Source: Arthrobacter liuii
GTDB taxonomy: Bacteria > Actinomycetota > Actinomycetes > Actinomycetales > Micrococcaceae
NCBI RefSeq assembly: GCF_014639275.1
Contig: NZ_BMFW01000004.1
Location: forward strand, 62,001 to 126,000
Direction: 5' to 3'
Length of the DNA: 64,000 nucleotides
Part shown: positions 26,271-39,007 of the stretch, in pieces
How the letters are laid out: each line of letters begins with the position of its first letter
Position numbering within the stretch: the stretch's first letter is position 1
The notes under the pieces: generated by a model
The model's database searches: none
Seen by the model: only the letters and a program-made list of their open reading frames with translations
What the model was told of the DNA's origin: nothing
Made by a program: the position numbers and the translations under genes

Positions 26271-26852
26271 ATGGCAACGCCTACCAAGGTTTCAGCAGTA
26301 GCTGAGATCACTAACGATTTCAAGGAATCGAACGCCGCTGTCCTGACCGAATACCGCGGGCTCACCGTTGCACAGCTCAAGCAGCTGCGTGTTTCTCTCG
26401 GCCAGGACACCAAGTTCGCGGTCGTCAAGAACACCCTGACCGCCATTGCAGCCAAGGAAGCCGGCGTCGAAGCATTCGACGGCCAGCTTGCCGGCCCCAC
26501 TGCGATCGCGTTCATCAAGGGTGACGCAGTTGCCGCTGCCAAGAGCCTGACGGATTTTGCCAAGACCAACAAGCAGCTGGTCATCAAGACCGGTTACTTC
26601 GAGGGCAAGGCACTGAACGCCAGCGAAGTTGCTGCCCTGGCAGCACTCGAGTCCCGCGAGCTGCAGCTCGCCAAGGTTGCAGGCGTCCTCAAGGCCCCTG
26701 CCGCCGCAGCTGCACGCATCATCGACGCACTGCGCCTCAAGCTTGAAGAAGAGAACGGTGCACCGGCAGCTGCCGAAGCGCCCGCCGCTGAAGAAGCACC
26801 TGCCGCCGAAGCTGAAGCCCCGGCCGACGCTCCCGCAGCTGAAGAGAACTAA
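26271..26852 (+). CDS. rplJ: 50S ribosomal protein L10
   Basis: A 193-aa stalk-base protein starting at ATG 26271 behind AAGGAGGG. The core 'MATPTKVSAVAEITNDFKESNAAVLTEYRGLTVAQLKQLR' matches L10. It anchors L7/L12 dimers to 23S rRNA through its C-terminal helix. The last ~30 residues are an Ala/Glu/Pro repeat tail ('[20 protein letters not shown]'), making it about 25 residues longer than typical. rplL follows 77 bases downstream, completing the stalk operon. Confidence 0.97.
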   Translation: MATPTKVSAVAEITNDFKESNAAVLTEYRGLTVAQLKQLRVSLGQDTKFAVVKNTLTAIAAKEAGVEAFDGQLAGPTAIAFIKGDAVAAAKSLTDFAKTNKQLVIKTGYFEGKALNASEVAALAALESRELQLAKVAGVLKAPAAAAARIIDALRLKLEEENGAPAAAEAPAAEEAPAAEAEAPADAPAAEEN

Positions 26853-26929
26853 TTCTCTTCACCCCACCAGACTCGGTGTGAAGGAAAGCCCCGCGCGGTC
26901 CGGACACCACAACAGGAAGGACGCCTACC

Positions 26930-27307
26930 ATGGCGAAGCTCAGCAACGAAGAGCTCATTGAAGCTTTCAAGGAACTGACCATCATCGAGCTCTCCGAGTT
27001 CGTCAAGCTCTTCGAAGAGACCTTCGAAGTTACCGCCGCTGCTGTTGCAGTTGCCGGCCCCGCCGGTGGCGGAGCTGCTGAAGAGGTTGAAGAGAAGACC
27101 GACTTCGACGTCGTCCTCGAAGCTGCCGGTGACAAGAAGATCGCAGTGATCAAGGAAGTCCGCGCCATCACTTCCCTGGGCCTGAAGGAAGCAAAGGACC
27201 TGGTTGACAGCGCTCCCAAGGCTGTCCTCGAAGGTGCTACCAAGGAAGCTGCCGAGAAGGCCAAGGAGCAGCTCGAGGCTGCAGGCGCCACCGTTACCCT
27301 CAAGTAA
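26930..27307 (+). CDS. rplL: 50S ribosomal protein L7/L12
   Basis: A 125-aa stalk protein with the expected layout: an N-terminal dimerisation helix ('[30 protein letters not shown]'), an Ala/Gly hinge ('[15 protein letters not shown]'), and the C-terminal factor-binding domain with '[25 protein letters not shown]'. It recruits EF-Tu and EF-G to the ribosome. AGGAAGG lies before ATG 26930. It is followed by a terminator hairpin and a convergent gene. Confidence 0.98.
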   Translation: MAKLSNEELIEAFKELTIIELSEFVKLFEETFEVTAAAVAVAGPAGGGAAEEVEEKTDFDVVLEAAGDKKIAVIKEVRAITSLGLKEAKDLVDSAPKAVLEGATKEAAEKAKEQLEAAGATVTLK

Positions 27308-27326
27308 CAACGCCTTTTTCCGGGAA

Positions 27327-27362
27327 ACCCCGTCCACTTCGGTGGACGGGGTCTCCTGCTTT
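27327..27362 (+). terminator. Terminator hairpin after rplL
   Basis: Perfect 11-bp stem ACCCCGTCCAC / GTGGACGGGGT (27327-27352) capped by a TTCG tetraloop, followed by CTCCTGCTTT. The T tract is weak, but the hairpin is very stable. Confidence 0.75.
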
Positions 27363-27379
27363 AAAAGGTTCTTCCTGCC

Positions 27380-27877
27380 TCATCCAGGGTCGCTGATGTC
27401 GGCCACGACGGCGCCCAGCGCTTCAGTCAGCGCGTCGGCGTCCACGAACGCGCTGTAGCCATGGCCGCCGGCCCCCATGGAGATTCGGCGTCCGGTGATG
27501 GTGGCATCGGCGTAGACCGGCCAGGCGGTGGTACTGCCCAACGGTGTGATGGTGCCCCGCTCGTAGCCCGTAGCCTCCAGGGCCGTCTCGGCGGGCGGCA
27601 GGGACAGCTTGTTGACGCCCACCAGGGCACGGAGCTTGGGCCAGGAGATCTGGCGGTCACCCGGGATCAGTGCGAACAGGAAGCTCCCGTCCTTGTGCTT
27701 GACCACCAGGGACTTGACGATGTCCGCCGGCCTGATGCCCAGGATGTCAGCAGCCTCTTCAAGGCTCTTCGCTGCAGGCCGCTCCACCACGTCAACCTGC
27801 AGGCCCCGGGCTGCGGCGTCGGCCAGGAAGCGTTCCCGCCCGACGCCGTCCGTTGCCTTTCCGGACAGGCCCCCCAT
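27380..27877 (-). CDS. YbaK/ProX-type aminoacyl-tRNA deacylase
   Basis: A 165-aa protein of the YbaK/EbsC family. It has 'IRPADIVKSLVVKHKDGSFLFALIPGDRQI', with the conserved Lys of the editing pocket, 'VGVNKLSLPPAE' and 'GYERGTITPLG'. YbaK removes cysteine mischarged on tRNA-Pro; other members edit Ala-tRNA-Pro. Which one this does cannot be told. The start overlaps the thiolase stop by one base, so the two leftward genes are translationally coupled although their functions seem unrelated. Confidence 0.9.
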   Translation of the reverse strand: MGGLSGKATDGVGRERFLADAAARGLQVDVVERPAAKSLEEAADILGIRPADIVKSLVVKHKDGSFLFALIPGDRQISWPKLRALVGVNKLSLPPAETALEATGYERGTITPLGSTTAWPVYADATITGRRISMGAGGHGYSAFVDADALTEALGAVVADISDPG

Positions 27878-29076
27878 CAGTCGCGGTACAGCAGGAGGGC
27901 TTCGCCCTGGCCGCCCCCACCACAGAGGGACACGGCAGCCTTGCCTGTGCCGCGCCGTTTCAGCTCATGGGCGGCATGGGCAGCAAGCCGTGCCCCCGAG
28001 GCCCCGATCGGATGCCCCAAAGCGATGGCGCCGCCATGGATGTTGCACTTTTCCAGGGGGTAGTCCAGGTCCTTGAGGGACTGCACGGCTACCGAGCCGA
28101 ATGCTTCATTGATCTCGATGAAGTCGAGGTCCGCTGTGCTCCAGCCAGCCTTGCCGAGGGCGTTCATGATGGCGTTGGAGGGCTGGGAATGCAGCGAGTT
28201 GTCAGGGCCGGCCACCTGCCCCGGCTTTCCAACCACCGCGAGGTACTCCAGCCCGTGCTCCTCGGCGTAGCCACGGGATGCGAGCACCAGGGCGGCGGCG
28301 CCGTCGGATAGCGGAGACGAGTTGCCGGCGGTGATGGTGCCGTCGGTAACGAAGGCAGCACGCAGGCCGGCCAGTGATTCAACTGAGGTATTGGGGCGGA
28401 CCCCCTCGTCGGTGTCCACCACCAGGGGCTCGCCTTTGCGCTGCTTGACGCTGAGGGGTGCGATCTCGCCGTCGAACGTCCCATTCTTTGCCGCAAGCGC
28501 CGCGCGCTGGTGCGACTGGGCGGCAACGTTGTCCTGGGAGGAGCGGTCGATGCCCAGCGAGAGGTTCCGCGTCTCCGTGGACAGGCCCATCGATTCCCCG
28601 TCAAAGGCATCTGTCAGTCCGTCGTGGGCGGCGGCGTCCAGCGCCTGGATGGAGCCATAGGTCCATCCCTGGCGGGACCCCGGAAGCAGGTGCGGTGCCC
28701 GGCTCATGGACTCCTGGCCGCCCGCCACCACCACGGCGGCCTCGCCGGCGCGGATCATCCGGGCGGCGTCGATCACTGCGGTGAGGCCGGAGAGGCACAC
28801 CTTGTTGACGGTCACCGCAGGGACGTTCCACTCGATGCCGGCGCCGATGGCGCTTTGCCGGGCGGGGTTCTGCCCGGCGCCTGCCTGGAGGACCTGGCCC
28901 ATGATGACGGTTTCGACGTCGGCGGCGTCGATGCCGCTGGCCGCCAGGGCGGCCTTGATGGCGTGGGCGCCAAGGTCCACCGCCGTGAGGCTGGACAGTT
29001 GGCCGTTGATCCGGCCCTGCGGAGTTCGTGCCGCCCCGAGGATGACAACGTCACTGCTGTCAGGAGAGTTGCCCAT
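27877..29076 (-). CDS. Acetyl-CoA C-acyltransferase (thiolase)
   Basis: A 399-aa thiolase. ATG 29076 (MGNSPDSSDVVILGAARTPQGRI) is chosen over an upstream in-frame start because it matches the family N terminus. The nucleophilic cysteine is C94 ('NKVCLSGLTAV'), the catalytic His lies in 'GGAIALGHPIGASGARL', and the second Cys in 'SLCGGGGQGEALLL'. It condenses or cleaves acetoacetyl-CoA or longer 3-ketoacyl-CoA, acting in ketone-body/PHB-type metabolism or beta-oxidation. The pattern is closer to biosynthetic AtoB/PhaA enzymes, but chain-length preference is not readable. It is transcribed leftward with the YbaK gene. Confidence 0.93.
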   Translation of the reverse strand: MGNSPDSSDVVILGAARTPQGRINGQLSSLTAVDLGAHAIKAALAASGIDAADVETVIMGQVLQAGAGQNPARQSAIGAGIEWNVPAVTVNKVCLSGLTAVIDAARMIRAGEAAVVVAGGQESMSRAPHLLPGSRQGWTYGSIQALDAAAHDGLTDAFDGESMGLSTETRNLSLGIDRSSQDNVAAQSHQRAALAAKNGTFDGEIAPLSVKQRKGEPLVVDTDEGVRPNTSVESLAGLRAAFVTDGTITAGNSSPLSDGAAALVLASRGYAEEHGLEYLAVVGKPGQVAGPDNSLHSQPSNAIMNALGKAGWSTADLDFIEINEAFGSVAVQSLKDLDYPLEKCNIHGGAIALGHPIGASGARLAAHAAHELKRRGTGKAAVSLCGGGGQGEALLLYRD

Positions 29077-29325
29077 GGTTACCACTTTCAATCCGGTTCC
29101 GGTGTAAGCCACCAAGGCTATCGTGAGCCTGGTCGCCCAACTATTCAAACGCCGGAACGCCTATGTGCATTCCTGGCGCGTGGCGTTGCGCCCGCGCTGA
29201 GCCCGGGCGGCAGGGGAGGGGTCCCCACCGGCGGGTTGTGCACGACGGCGGACGCTTGCGTAGGGTGGACGGCGAGGCTTTGCAGGGGGACACCGGGTCC
29301 GGGGCCGGATGGACGGAGCGGCATC

Positions 29326-29808
29326 GTGAAGAAGACACTGACCGTGGCAGCCATTGCCGCCCTGGCCGGAGGCATGCTGTCCGGCTGTTCTGTCTCCACG
29401 CCGGCCCCACCGGAAGCCGCCCAGCCAACAGCGTCGTCCGCCCAGGCCCGGGAAGCGGCCAGCAGCAGCCCTACCGCCACCGGGGGCGCGGGAAGCCAGG
29501 GCGCCAAGGCCACCGGAACCAGGGAAGCCTGCGAACTCTTCAACAAGCTGGTGGCTGACTATGCCGCTGTTTCGCCCGCTGACTCCAAAGGCTACGAGGA
29601 CGTGTACATGAAGGCCCAGGACGCGAAGGACTCTGTCTCCGGGGACCTGCGGGGGCTGTTTGCCTCGCTCAGCCTGCTGGCCATCGACCGCTCCTCGGCG
29701 GCGGAGTCCGGCGCCAAGCCGGCGCAGGAGTCCCAGGACGCGGTCCGGGACGCCGTCTTCGCGAACTCCGCGGCCTGCACGGCGGAAGGCGTGACGCTTC
29801 GGCTCTAG
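29326..29808 (+). CDS. Small secreted lipoprotein, function unknown
   Basis: A 160-aa protein from GTG 29326, with GGAG about ten bases upstream. The signal peptide 'MKKTLTVAAIAALAGGMLSGC' ends in a lipobox (L-S-G-C), so it should be acylated at Cys21 and held on the outer face of the membrane. A Ser/Thr/Ala/Gly-rich linker (about 22-60) precedes a small helical domain containing 'TREACELFNKLVADYAAV' and a second Cys near the C terminus ('NSAACTAEGV'), which may form a disulfide. No known domain is recognised. It lies between the divergent thiolase gene and rpoB. Confidence 0.82.
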   Translation: MKKTLTVAAIAALAGGMLSGCSVSTPAPPEAAQPTASSAQAREAASSSPTATGGAGSQGAKATGTREACELFNKLVADYAAVSPADSKGYEDVYMKAQDAKDSVSGDLRGLFASLSLLAIDRSSAAESGAKPAQESQDAVRDAVFANSAACTAEGVTLRL

Positions 29809-30117
29809 CCGATCCGGAAGCGCATAAGCGGGAGCGGGAAACTGGGTGCTTGCAATCCGGCCGGATGTGGGGTAGACACGTAGGTTGTTTTGCCGTATCG
29901 TAGATATTTGCGTCTTCCCTGTTTACCTTCAGCCTTCATATAGCGGTGGGCTTTGCCTGGCAGCTGGCAATCAACGTGCCGTAACAACGGTCACAGCATA
30001 GTCAGCCCGGGCCCCGGGTCATATAGCGGAACCGGATGGTAGCGCTGCGGAGTCACTCCGCAGGGTGCACAGCGGGGGAGATCTGAAAACGCCTGAAGGT
30101 CTGTGGAAGGATCCCTC
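29809..30117 (+). promoter_or_regulatory. rpoB upstream region with candidate promoter
   Basis: This 309-base stretch has no gene. TAGACA (29873-29878) and TATCGT (29896-29901) are 17 bp apart and form the best promoter candidate, leaving an untranslated leader of about 210 bases. The leader contains GC-rich stretches ('GCCCGGGCCCCGGG' near 30006) that could fold, but no attenuator with a T tract is visible. Confidence 0.5.
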
Positions 30118-33100
30118 TTGGTCGCCTCGAGCACCTCTAATAACGAAACCGCTAACACCGCCGACAGCACTGATGGTGCCACTCGCCGGCTCTCATTCGC
30201 AAAGATTCACGAACCGCTTGACGTTCCGAATCTGCTTGCCCTGCAGACGGACAGCTTTGACTGGCTGGTCGGCAATGAGCGCTGGCAGGCACGCGTGGCA
30301 AAGGCTGTCGAAGAAAACGATCTCAGCGTCGCCACCACGTCCGGCCTGTCGGACATCTTCGAAGAGATCTCCCCGATCGAGGATTTCCAGGGCACCATGT
30401 CCCTGAGCTTCTCCGATCCGGAGTTCGCTGACCCGAAGTACACCATGGCCGAGTGCAAGGACCGGGACGCAACGTACTCGGCTCCGCTGTACGTCAAGGC
30501 CGAGTTCATGAACAACAACACGGGCGAAATCAAGCAGCAGACCGTGTTCATGGGTGACTTCCCGCTGATGACCGAGAAGGGCACCTTCGTCGTCAACGGC
30601 ACCGAGCGTGTCGTCGTCTCCCAGCTGGTCCGTTCGCCGGGCGCCTACTTCGAGCGTGCCGCTGACAAGACCAGCGACAAGGACATCTTCACCGCCAAGA
30701 TCATCCCGTCCCGCGGTGCATGGTTCGAGCTCGAGATCGACAAGCGCGACCAGGTGGGTGTCCGCCTCGACCGCAAGCGCAAGCAGTCCGTCACCGTCCT
30801 GCTGAAGGCCCTTGGCTGGACCGAAGGCCAGATCCTCGAAGAGTTCGGCCAGTACGACTCCATGCGGGCAACCCTGGAGAAGGACGCCACCGAGACCCGC
30901 GAAGACGCCCTGCTGGACATCTACCGCAAGCTGCGTCCGGGCGAGCCGCCCACCGTCGAGGCTGCCCAGTCGCTGCTGGACAACCTGTACTTCAACTCCA
31001 AGCGCTACGATCTGGCCAAGGTTGGCCGCTACAAGATCAACCGCAAGCTGGGCATCGACCGCTCCCTTGGCGACAAGGAAGCATCAGTCCTGCACGTTGA
31101 AGACATCGTTGCCATGATCAAGTTCCTCGTTGCGCTGCACGCCGGCGAGAAGACCATCAAGGGCACCCGCGATGGCCAGGAAGTGGACCTGCGCGTCGAA
31201 ATCGACGACATCGACCACTTCGGCAACCGCCGCATCCGCGCCGTCGGCGAGCTCATCGAGAACCAGGTCCGCACCGGCCTGTCCCGTATGGAGCGCGTCG
31301 TCCGCGAGCGTATGACCACCCAGGACGTCGAGGCCATCACGCCGCAGACCCTGATCAACATCCGCCCCGTGGTTGCAGCCATCAAGGAGTTCTTCGGAAC
31401 CTCCCAGCTGTCGCAGTTCATGGACCAGAACAACCCGCTTTCGGGCCTGACCCACAAGCGCCGCCTGTCGGCCCTTGGCCCCGGTGGTCTGTCCCGTGAC
31501 CGCGCCGGCATGGAAGTCCGTGACGTGCACCCGTCCCACTACGGACGCATGTGCCCCATCGAAACCCCTGAAGGCCCGAACATCGGCCTGATCGGTTCGC
31601 TGGCTTCCTACGGACGCATCAACCCGTTCGGCTTCATCGAGACCCCGTACCGCCTGGTCAAGGACGGCGTCGTGTCCGACGACGTCCAGTACCTGACGGC
31701 CGACGACGAAGCTGAGGTCCTGATCGCCCAGGCCAACGCGCCGCTGGACGAGAACAACAAGTTCTCCGAGGACACCGTCCTGGTCCGTGCCCGTGGTGGT
31801 GGGGGAGAGCCCGTCCTGGTTCCGGCCGAGGACGTTGAGTTCATGGATGTCTCCCCGCGCCAGATGGTGTCCGTGGCCACCGCCCTGATCCCGTTCCTCG
31901 AGCACGACGATGCAAACCGCGCACTCATGGGTGCCAACATGCAGCGCCAGGCCGTGCCGCTGGTCCGTTCCGAGGCCCCGTTCGTGGGCACCGGCATGGA
32001 GCGCGCCGCAGCTGTCGACGCCGGTGATGTCACCATCGCGAAGAAGGCCGGTGTGGTCACCGAGGTTTCCGCCGAGCTCGTCATCATGCTCAACGACGAC
32101 GGCACGGAAACCAACTACCGCATCAACAAGTTCGCCCGCTCCAACCAGGGCAACTGCTACAACAACCGCGTACTGGTGAACGAAGGCCAGCGCCTGGAAG
32201 TCGGCGGCATCATCGCCGACGGCCCGGCAACGGACCAGGGCGAACTCGCACTGGGCAAGAACCTGCTCGTGGCATTCATGTCATGGGAAGGCCACAACTT
32301 CGAGGACGCCATCATCCTCTCGCAGCGCATTGTTGCCGAGGACGTCCTTTCCTCCATCCACATCGAGGAGCACGAGATCGATGCCCGCGACACCAAGCTT
32401 GGTGCCGAGGAAATCACCCGTGACATCCCCAACGTGTCCGAGGAAGTACTGGCAGGCCTGGACGAGCGCGGCATCATCCACATCGGTGCCGAGGTTGAAG
32501 CAGGGGACATCCTGGTCGGAAAGGTCACCCCGAAGGGTGAAACCGAACTGACCCCGGAAGAGCGCCTGCTGCGCGCCATCTTCGGTGAGAAGTCCCGCGA
32601 AGTCCGCGACACCTCCCTGAAGGTGCCCCACGGCGAGTCCGGCACCGTCATCGGCGTGCGCGTCTTCGACCGCGACAACGACGACGAGCTGCCCCCGGGC
32701 GTGAACCAGCTGGTCCGCGTCTACGTGGCCGCCAAGCGCAAGATCACCGACGGCGACAAGCTCGCCGGCCGCCACGGCAACAAGGGCGTTATCTCCAAGA
32801 TCCTTCCGATCGAGGACATGCCCTTCCTTGCCGACGGCACCCCCGTTGACATCGTCCTGAACCCGCTGGGTGTTCCGGGCCGTATGAACGTGGGCCAGGT
32901 GCTCGAGACGCACCTCGGCTGGGTTGCCAAGACCGGTTGGAAGATCGAAGGCGAGCCCGAGTGGGTCAAGCAGCTGCCCAACCTGCCGCGCGAGAGTGGT
33001 CCAACCACTGTTGCCACGCCGGTGTTCGACGGTGCCCGCGAAGAGGAAATCACGGGCCTGCTGGACTCCACCAACGTGACCCGCGACGGTGACCGCCTGA

Positions 33101-33627
33101 TCAACTCCTCGGGCAAGACCCGCTTGTTTGACGGCCGCTCCGGCGAGCCGTTCCCGGATCCGATCTCGGTCGGCTACATGTACATCCTGAAGCTCCACCA
33201 CCTGGTGGACGACAAGATCCACGCCCGCTCCACCGGCCCGTACTCCATGATCACGCAGCAGCCGCTGGGTGGTAAGGCACAGTTCGGTGGCCAGCGCTTC
33301 GGTGAAATGGAAGTGTGGGCGCTCGAAGCTTACGGCGCCGCCTACACGCTCCAGGAACTCCTCACGATCAAGTCCGATGACATCCACGGTCGCGTGAAGG
33401 TCTACGAAGCGATCGTCAAGGGCGAGAACATCCCGGAGCCGGGTGTTCCCGAATCCTTCAAGGTCTTGATCAAGGAAATGCAGTCGCTGTGCCTGAACGT
33501 GGAAGTTCTTTCCACGGACGGAACCACAATTGAAATGCGTGACTCTGATGACGCAGTCTTCACGGCTGCGGAAGAACTGGGCATCGATCTGTCTCGCGCA
33601 GAGCCCAGCTCCGTAGAAGAGGTCTAG
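30118..33627 (+). CDS. rpoB: RNA polymerase beta subunit
   Basis: A 1169-aa protein. The TTG at 30118 is preceded by GGAAGGA and gives [13 protein letters not shown]; an in-frame GTG at 30103 is less well placed. The rifampicin pocket (about 31390-31500) reads '[17 protein letters not shown]' and '[13 protein letters not shown]', with the residues most often changed in resistant mutants (D of FMDQN, H of THKRR, S of RRLSA) all in the sensitive form. '[20 protein letters not shown]' and '[18 protein letters not shown]' belong to the catalytic core. Its partner rpoC follows after 104 bases containing a perfect hairpin. Confidence 0.98.
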   Translation: MVASSTSNNETANTADSTDGATRRLSFAKIHEPLDVPNLLALQTDSFDWLVGNERWQARVAKAVEENDLSVATTSGLSDIFEEISPIEDFQGTMSLSFSDPEFADPKYTMAECKDRDATYSAPLYVKAEFMNNNTGEIKQQTVFMGDFPLMTEKGTFVVNGTERVVVSQLVRSPGAYFERAADKTSDKDIFTAKIIPSRGAWFELEIDKRDQVGVRLDRKRKQSVTVLLKALGWTEGQILEEFGQYDSMRATLEKDATETREDALLDIYRKLRPGEPPTVEAAQSLLDNLYFNSKRYDLAKVGRYKINRKLGIDRSLGDKEASVLHVEDIVAMIKFLVALHAGEKTIKGTRDGQEVDLRVEIDDIDHFGNRRIRAVGELIENQVRTGLSRMERVVRERMTTQDVEAITPQTLINIRPVVAAIKEFFGTSQLSQFMDQNNPLSGLTHKRRLSALGPGGLSRDRAGMEVRDVHPSHYGRMCPIETPEGPNIGLIGSLASYGRINPFGFIETPYRLVKDGVVSDDVQYLTADDEAEVLIAQANAPLDENNKFSEDTVLVRARGGGGEPVLVPAEDVEFMDVSPRQMVSVATALIPFLEHDDANRALMGANMQRQAVPLVRSEAPFVGTGMERAAAVDAGDVTIAKKAGVVTEVSAELVIMLNDDGTETNYRINKFARSNQGNCYNNRVLVNEGQRLEVGGIIADGPATDQGELALGKNLLVAFMSWEGHNFEDAIILSQRIVAEDVLSSIHIEEHEIDARDTKLGAEEITRDIPNVSEEVLAGLDERGIIHIGAEVEAGDILVGKVTPKGETELTPEERLLRAIFGEKSREVRDTSLKVPHGESGTVIGVRVFDRDNDDELPPGVNQLVRVYVAAKRKITDGDKLAGRHGNKGVISKILPIEDMPFLADGTPVDIVLNPLGVPGRMNVGQVLETHLGWVAKTGWKIEGEPEWVKQLPNLPRESGPTTVATPVFDGAREEEITGLLDSTNVTRDGDRLINSSGKTRLFDGRSGEPFPDPISVGYMYILKLHHLVDDKIHARSTGPYSMITQQPLGGKAQFGGQRFGEMEVWALEAYGAAYTLQELLTIKSDDIHGRVKVYEAIVKGENIPEPGVPESFKVLIKEMQSLCLNVEVLSTDGTTIEMRDSDDAVFTAAEELGIDLSRAEPSSVEEV

Positions 33628-33636
33628 CAGGAGGTT

Positions 33637-33666
33637 TACGACGGCGGGTGACCACCCGCCGTCGTA
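33637..33666 (+). repeat. Perfect hairpin in rpoB-rpoC gap
   Basis: TACGACGGCGGGTG (33637-33650) and CACCCGCCGTCGTA (33653-33666) are perfect complements separated by two bases, ten bases past the rpoB stop. No T tract follows, so it is more likely a processing or stability element than a full terminator. Confidence 0.8.
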
Positions 33667-33731
33667 CGCCCCCTCCCTCATCCCGCACCTAAGACTTCAG
33701 AATTTAGAGAACAAGAGAGAACAGGGACCAT

Positions 33732-37631
<3,900 letters not shown>

Positions 37632-37657
37632 CCGCCGGCCGTAACGAGCCTGACCGA

Positions 37658-37698
37658 GGGATGGTCCCGCATCGCAAGGTGGGGGACCATCCCCGTTT
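37658..37698 (+). terminator. Terminator after rpoC
   Basis: GGGATGGTCCC (37658-37668) pairs perfectly with GGGACCATCCC (37683-37693) across a 14-base loop and is followed by CGTTT. It lies 26 bases after the rpoC stop. Confidence 0.7.
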
Positions 37699-37700
37699 AA

Positions 37701-37766
37701 CCCATCGATTGCTCCGAAACTGCCGTTTTCATCGCTCAAAACGGCAAGTACGGAGCAATCGATGGG
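37701..37766. repeat. 66-bp palindromic element
   Basis: The outer arms CCCATCGATTGCTCCG (37701-37716) and CGGAGCAATCGATGGG (37751-37766) are perfect over 16 bp. The inner arms GCCGTTTT (37722-37729) and AAAACGGC (37738-37745) add 8 bp. The arm pairs are separated by five-base AAACT/AAGTA bulges, with an eight-base loop in the middle. The lower GC of the outer arms compared with flanking DNA and the modular two-stem layout resemble a dispersed palindromic (REP-like) repeat. I have an impression of similar units in other Arthrobacter genomes, which was not checked. It could also back up transcription termination in both directions. Confidence 0.75.
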
Positions 37767-38091
37767 TGACGATGCCCCGATTAAGGCATGGAGCCTGTCC
37801 ATGCTAAACTTGTTACCAATTGTTATTGTGGCAGTGGATGAGTGCGCCGGTATCAGCTGAAAGGCTGGACCAGAGCGACGTTTCCGGTTTGCAGGGTTCT
37901 TGTGCAACGTATGCCACATTTTTGCATGCCTAGGGAACTGCAGGAATGTACGTTTCGTCCCGGTGTGCGATCCGACTATTAAGGCTTCGCCTTCGCCGCC
38001 ATGGAGATTCCCTTCAGGGCCCGGGCGGCGGGGCATCGCAACAGGAGAGTGGCCGGAAACAGCCACTCCGGATAAAACGGAGAACACGAGA

Positions 38092-38466
38092 GTGCCTACG
38101 ATTAACCAGCTGGTCCGCAAGGGCCGCACGCCAAAGGTCTCAAAGACCAAGGCTCCCGCGCTTAAGGGCAGCCCCATGCGCCGCGGTGTCTGCACCCGCG
38201 TCTACACCACCACCCCGAAGAAGCCGAACTCGGCTCTGCGCAAGGTGGCACGTGTGCGCCTCAACGGCGGCGTGGAAGTTACCGCCTACATCCCCGGTGT
38301 TGGCCACAACCTGCAGGAGCACTCCATTGTGCTCGTTCGCGGTGGTCGTGTGAAGGACCTCCCGGGTGTCCGCTACAAGATCGTCCGTGGCGCCCTCGAT
38401 ACCCAGGGTGTGAAGAACCGTAAGCAGGCCCGCAGCCGCTACGGCGCAAAGATGGAGAAGAAGTAA
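38092..38466 (+). CDS. rpsL: 30S ribosomal protein S12
   Basis: A 124-aa decoding-centre protein starting at GTG 38092 ([12 protein letters not shown]). The upstream GGAG is about ten bases away; longer in-frame starts are not family-like. The streptomycin-relevant lysines K43 ('[13 protein letters not shown]') and K88 ('[10 protein letters not shown]') are wild type. '[12 protein letters not shown]' is the conserved loop. It is the first gene of the str operon and sits one base before rpsG. Confidence 0.98.
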   Translation: MPTINQLVRKGRTPKVSKTKAPALKGSPMRRGVCTRVYTTTPKKPNSALRKVARVRLNGGVEVTAYIPGVGHNLQEHSIVLVRGGRVKDLPGVRYKIVRGALDTQGVKNRKQARSRYGAKMEKK

Positions 38467-38467
38467 T

Positions 38468-38938
38468 ATGCCTCGCAAGGGTCCGGCCCCCAAGCGGCCG
38501 CTCGTTTCGGATCCGGTATACGGTTCCCCGCTGGTAACCCAGCTCATCAACAAGGTGCTCGTTGACGGCAAGAAGTCCACGGCAGAGCGCATTGTCTACG
38601 GTGCCCTCGAAGGCGCACGCGCCAAGTCCGGCGGCGACCCCGTTGCAGCCCTGAAGAAGGCCATGGACAACGTCAAGCCTTCGCTCGAGGTCCGCTCCCG
38701 CCGCGTCGGCGGCGCCACCTACCAGGTTCCGGTTGAGGTCAAGCCGGGCCGCTCCACCGCACTCGCACTGCGTTGGCTGGTTGGCTACTCCAAGGCCCGC
38801 CGTGAAAAGACGATGACCGAACGCCTCCAGAACGAAATCCTGGATGCGTCCAACGGTCTCGGTGCCGCTGTGAAGCGTCGCGAAGACACCCACAAGATGG
38901 CCGAGTCCAACAAGGCCTTCGCACACTACCGCTGGTAA
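38468..38938 (+). CDS. rpsG: 30S ribosomal protein S7
   Basis: A 156-aa protein with '[39 protein letters not shown]' and '[32 protein letters not shown]', a perfect match to the family pattern. S7 nucleates the 30S head and contacts E-site tRNA; in E. coli it represses the str operon. It starts one base after the rpsL stop and is followed by fusA after 69 bases. Confidence 0.98.
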   Translation: MPRKGPAPKRPLVSDPVYGSPLVTQLINKVLVDGKKSTAERIVYGALEGARAKSGGDPVAALKKAMDNVKPSLEVRSRRVGGATYQVPVEVKPGRSTALALRWLVGYSKARREKTMTERLQNEILDASNGLGAAVKRREDTHKMAESNKAFAHYRW

Positions 38939-39007
38939 TACTCCCCGGATGCTGCCGGCTCAACCGAGCCGGCGGCGAACGTGTAGTCCATCCCAAAAGG
39001 AGACCCC

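Larger units (their letters stand above)
37632..38091. other. rpoC-rpsL intergenic region
   Basis: A 460-base stretch without a gene. From left to right it holds the rpoC terminator (37658-37698), a long near-perfect palindrome (37701-37766), a short hairpin CATGGA/TCCATG (about 37787-37803), a weak candidate -10 TAAACT (37805-37810) and the rpsL leader. An open frame crossing it in the rpsL frame starts at 37900, but it has no ribosome binding site and is not family-like. Confidence 0.7.

Noticed and set aside
28510-29325. Extension of the lipoprotein frame to 432 codons
   Set aside because: The extension is antisense to the thiolase gene, and the GTG at 29326 starts a proper signal peptide with a ribosome binding site.
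31390-31500. Possible rifampicin-resistance change in RpoB
   Set aside because: All commonly mutated positions in the visible pocket have the sensitive residue.
38092-38466. Possible streptomycin-resistance change in S12
   Set aside because: K43 and K88 are both wild type.
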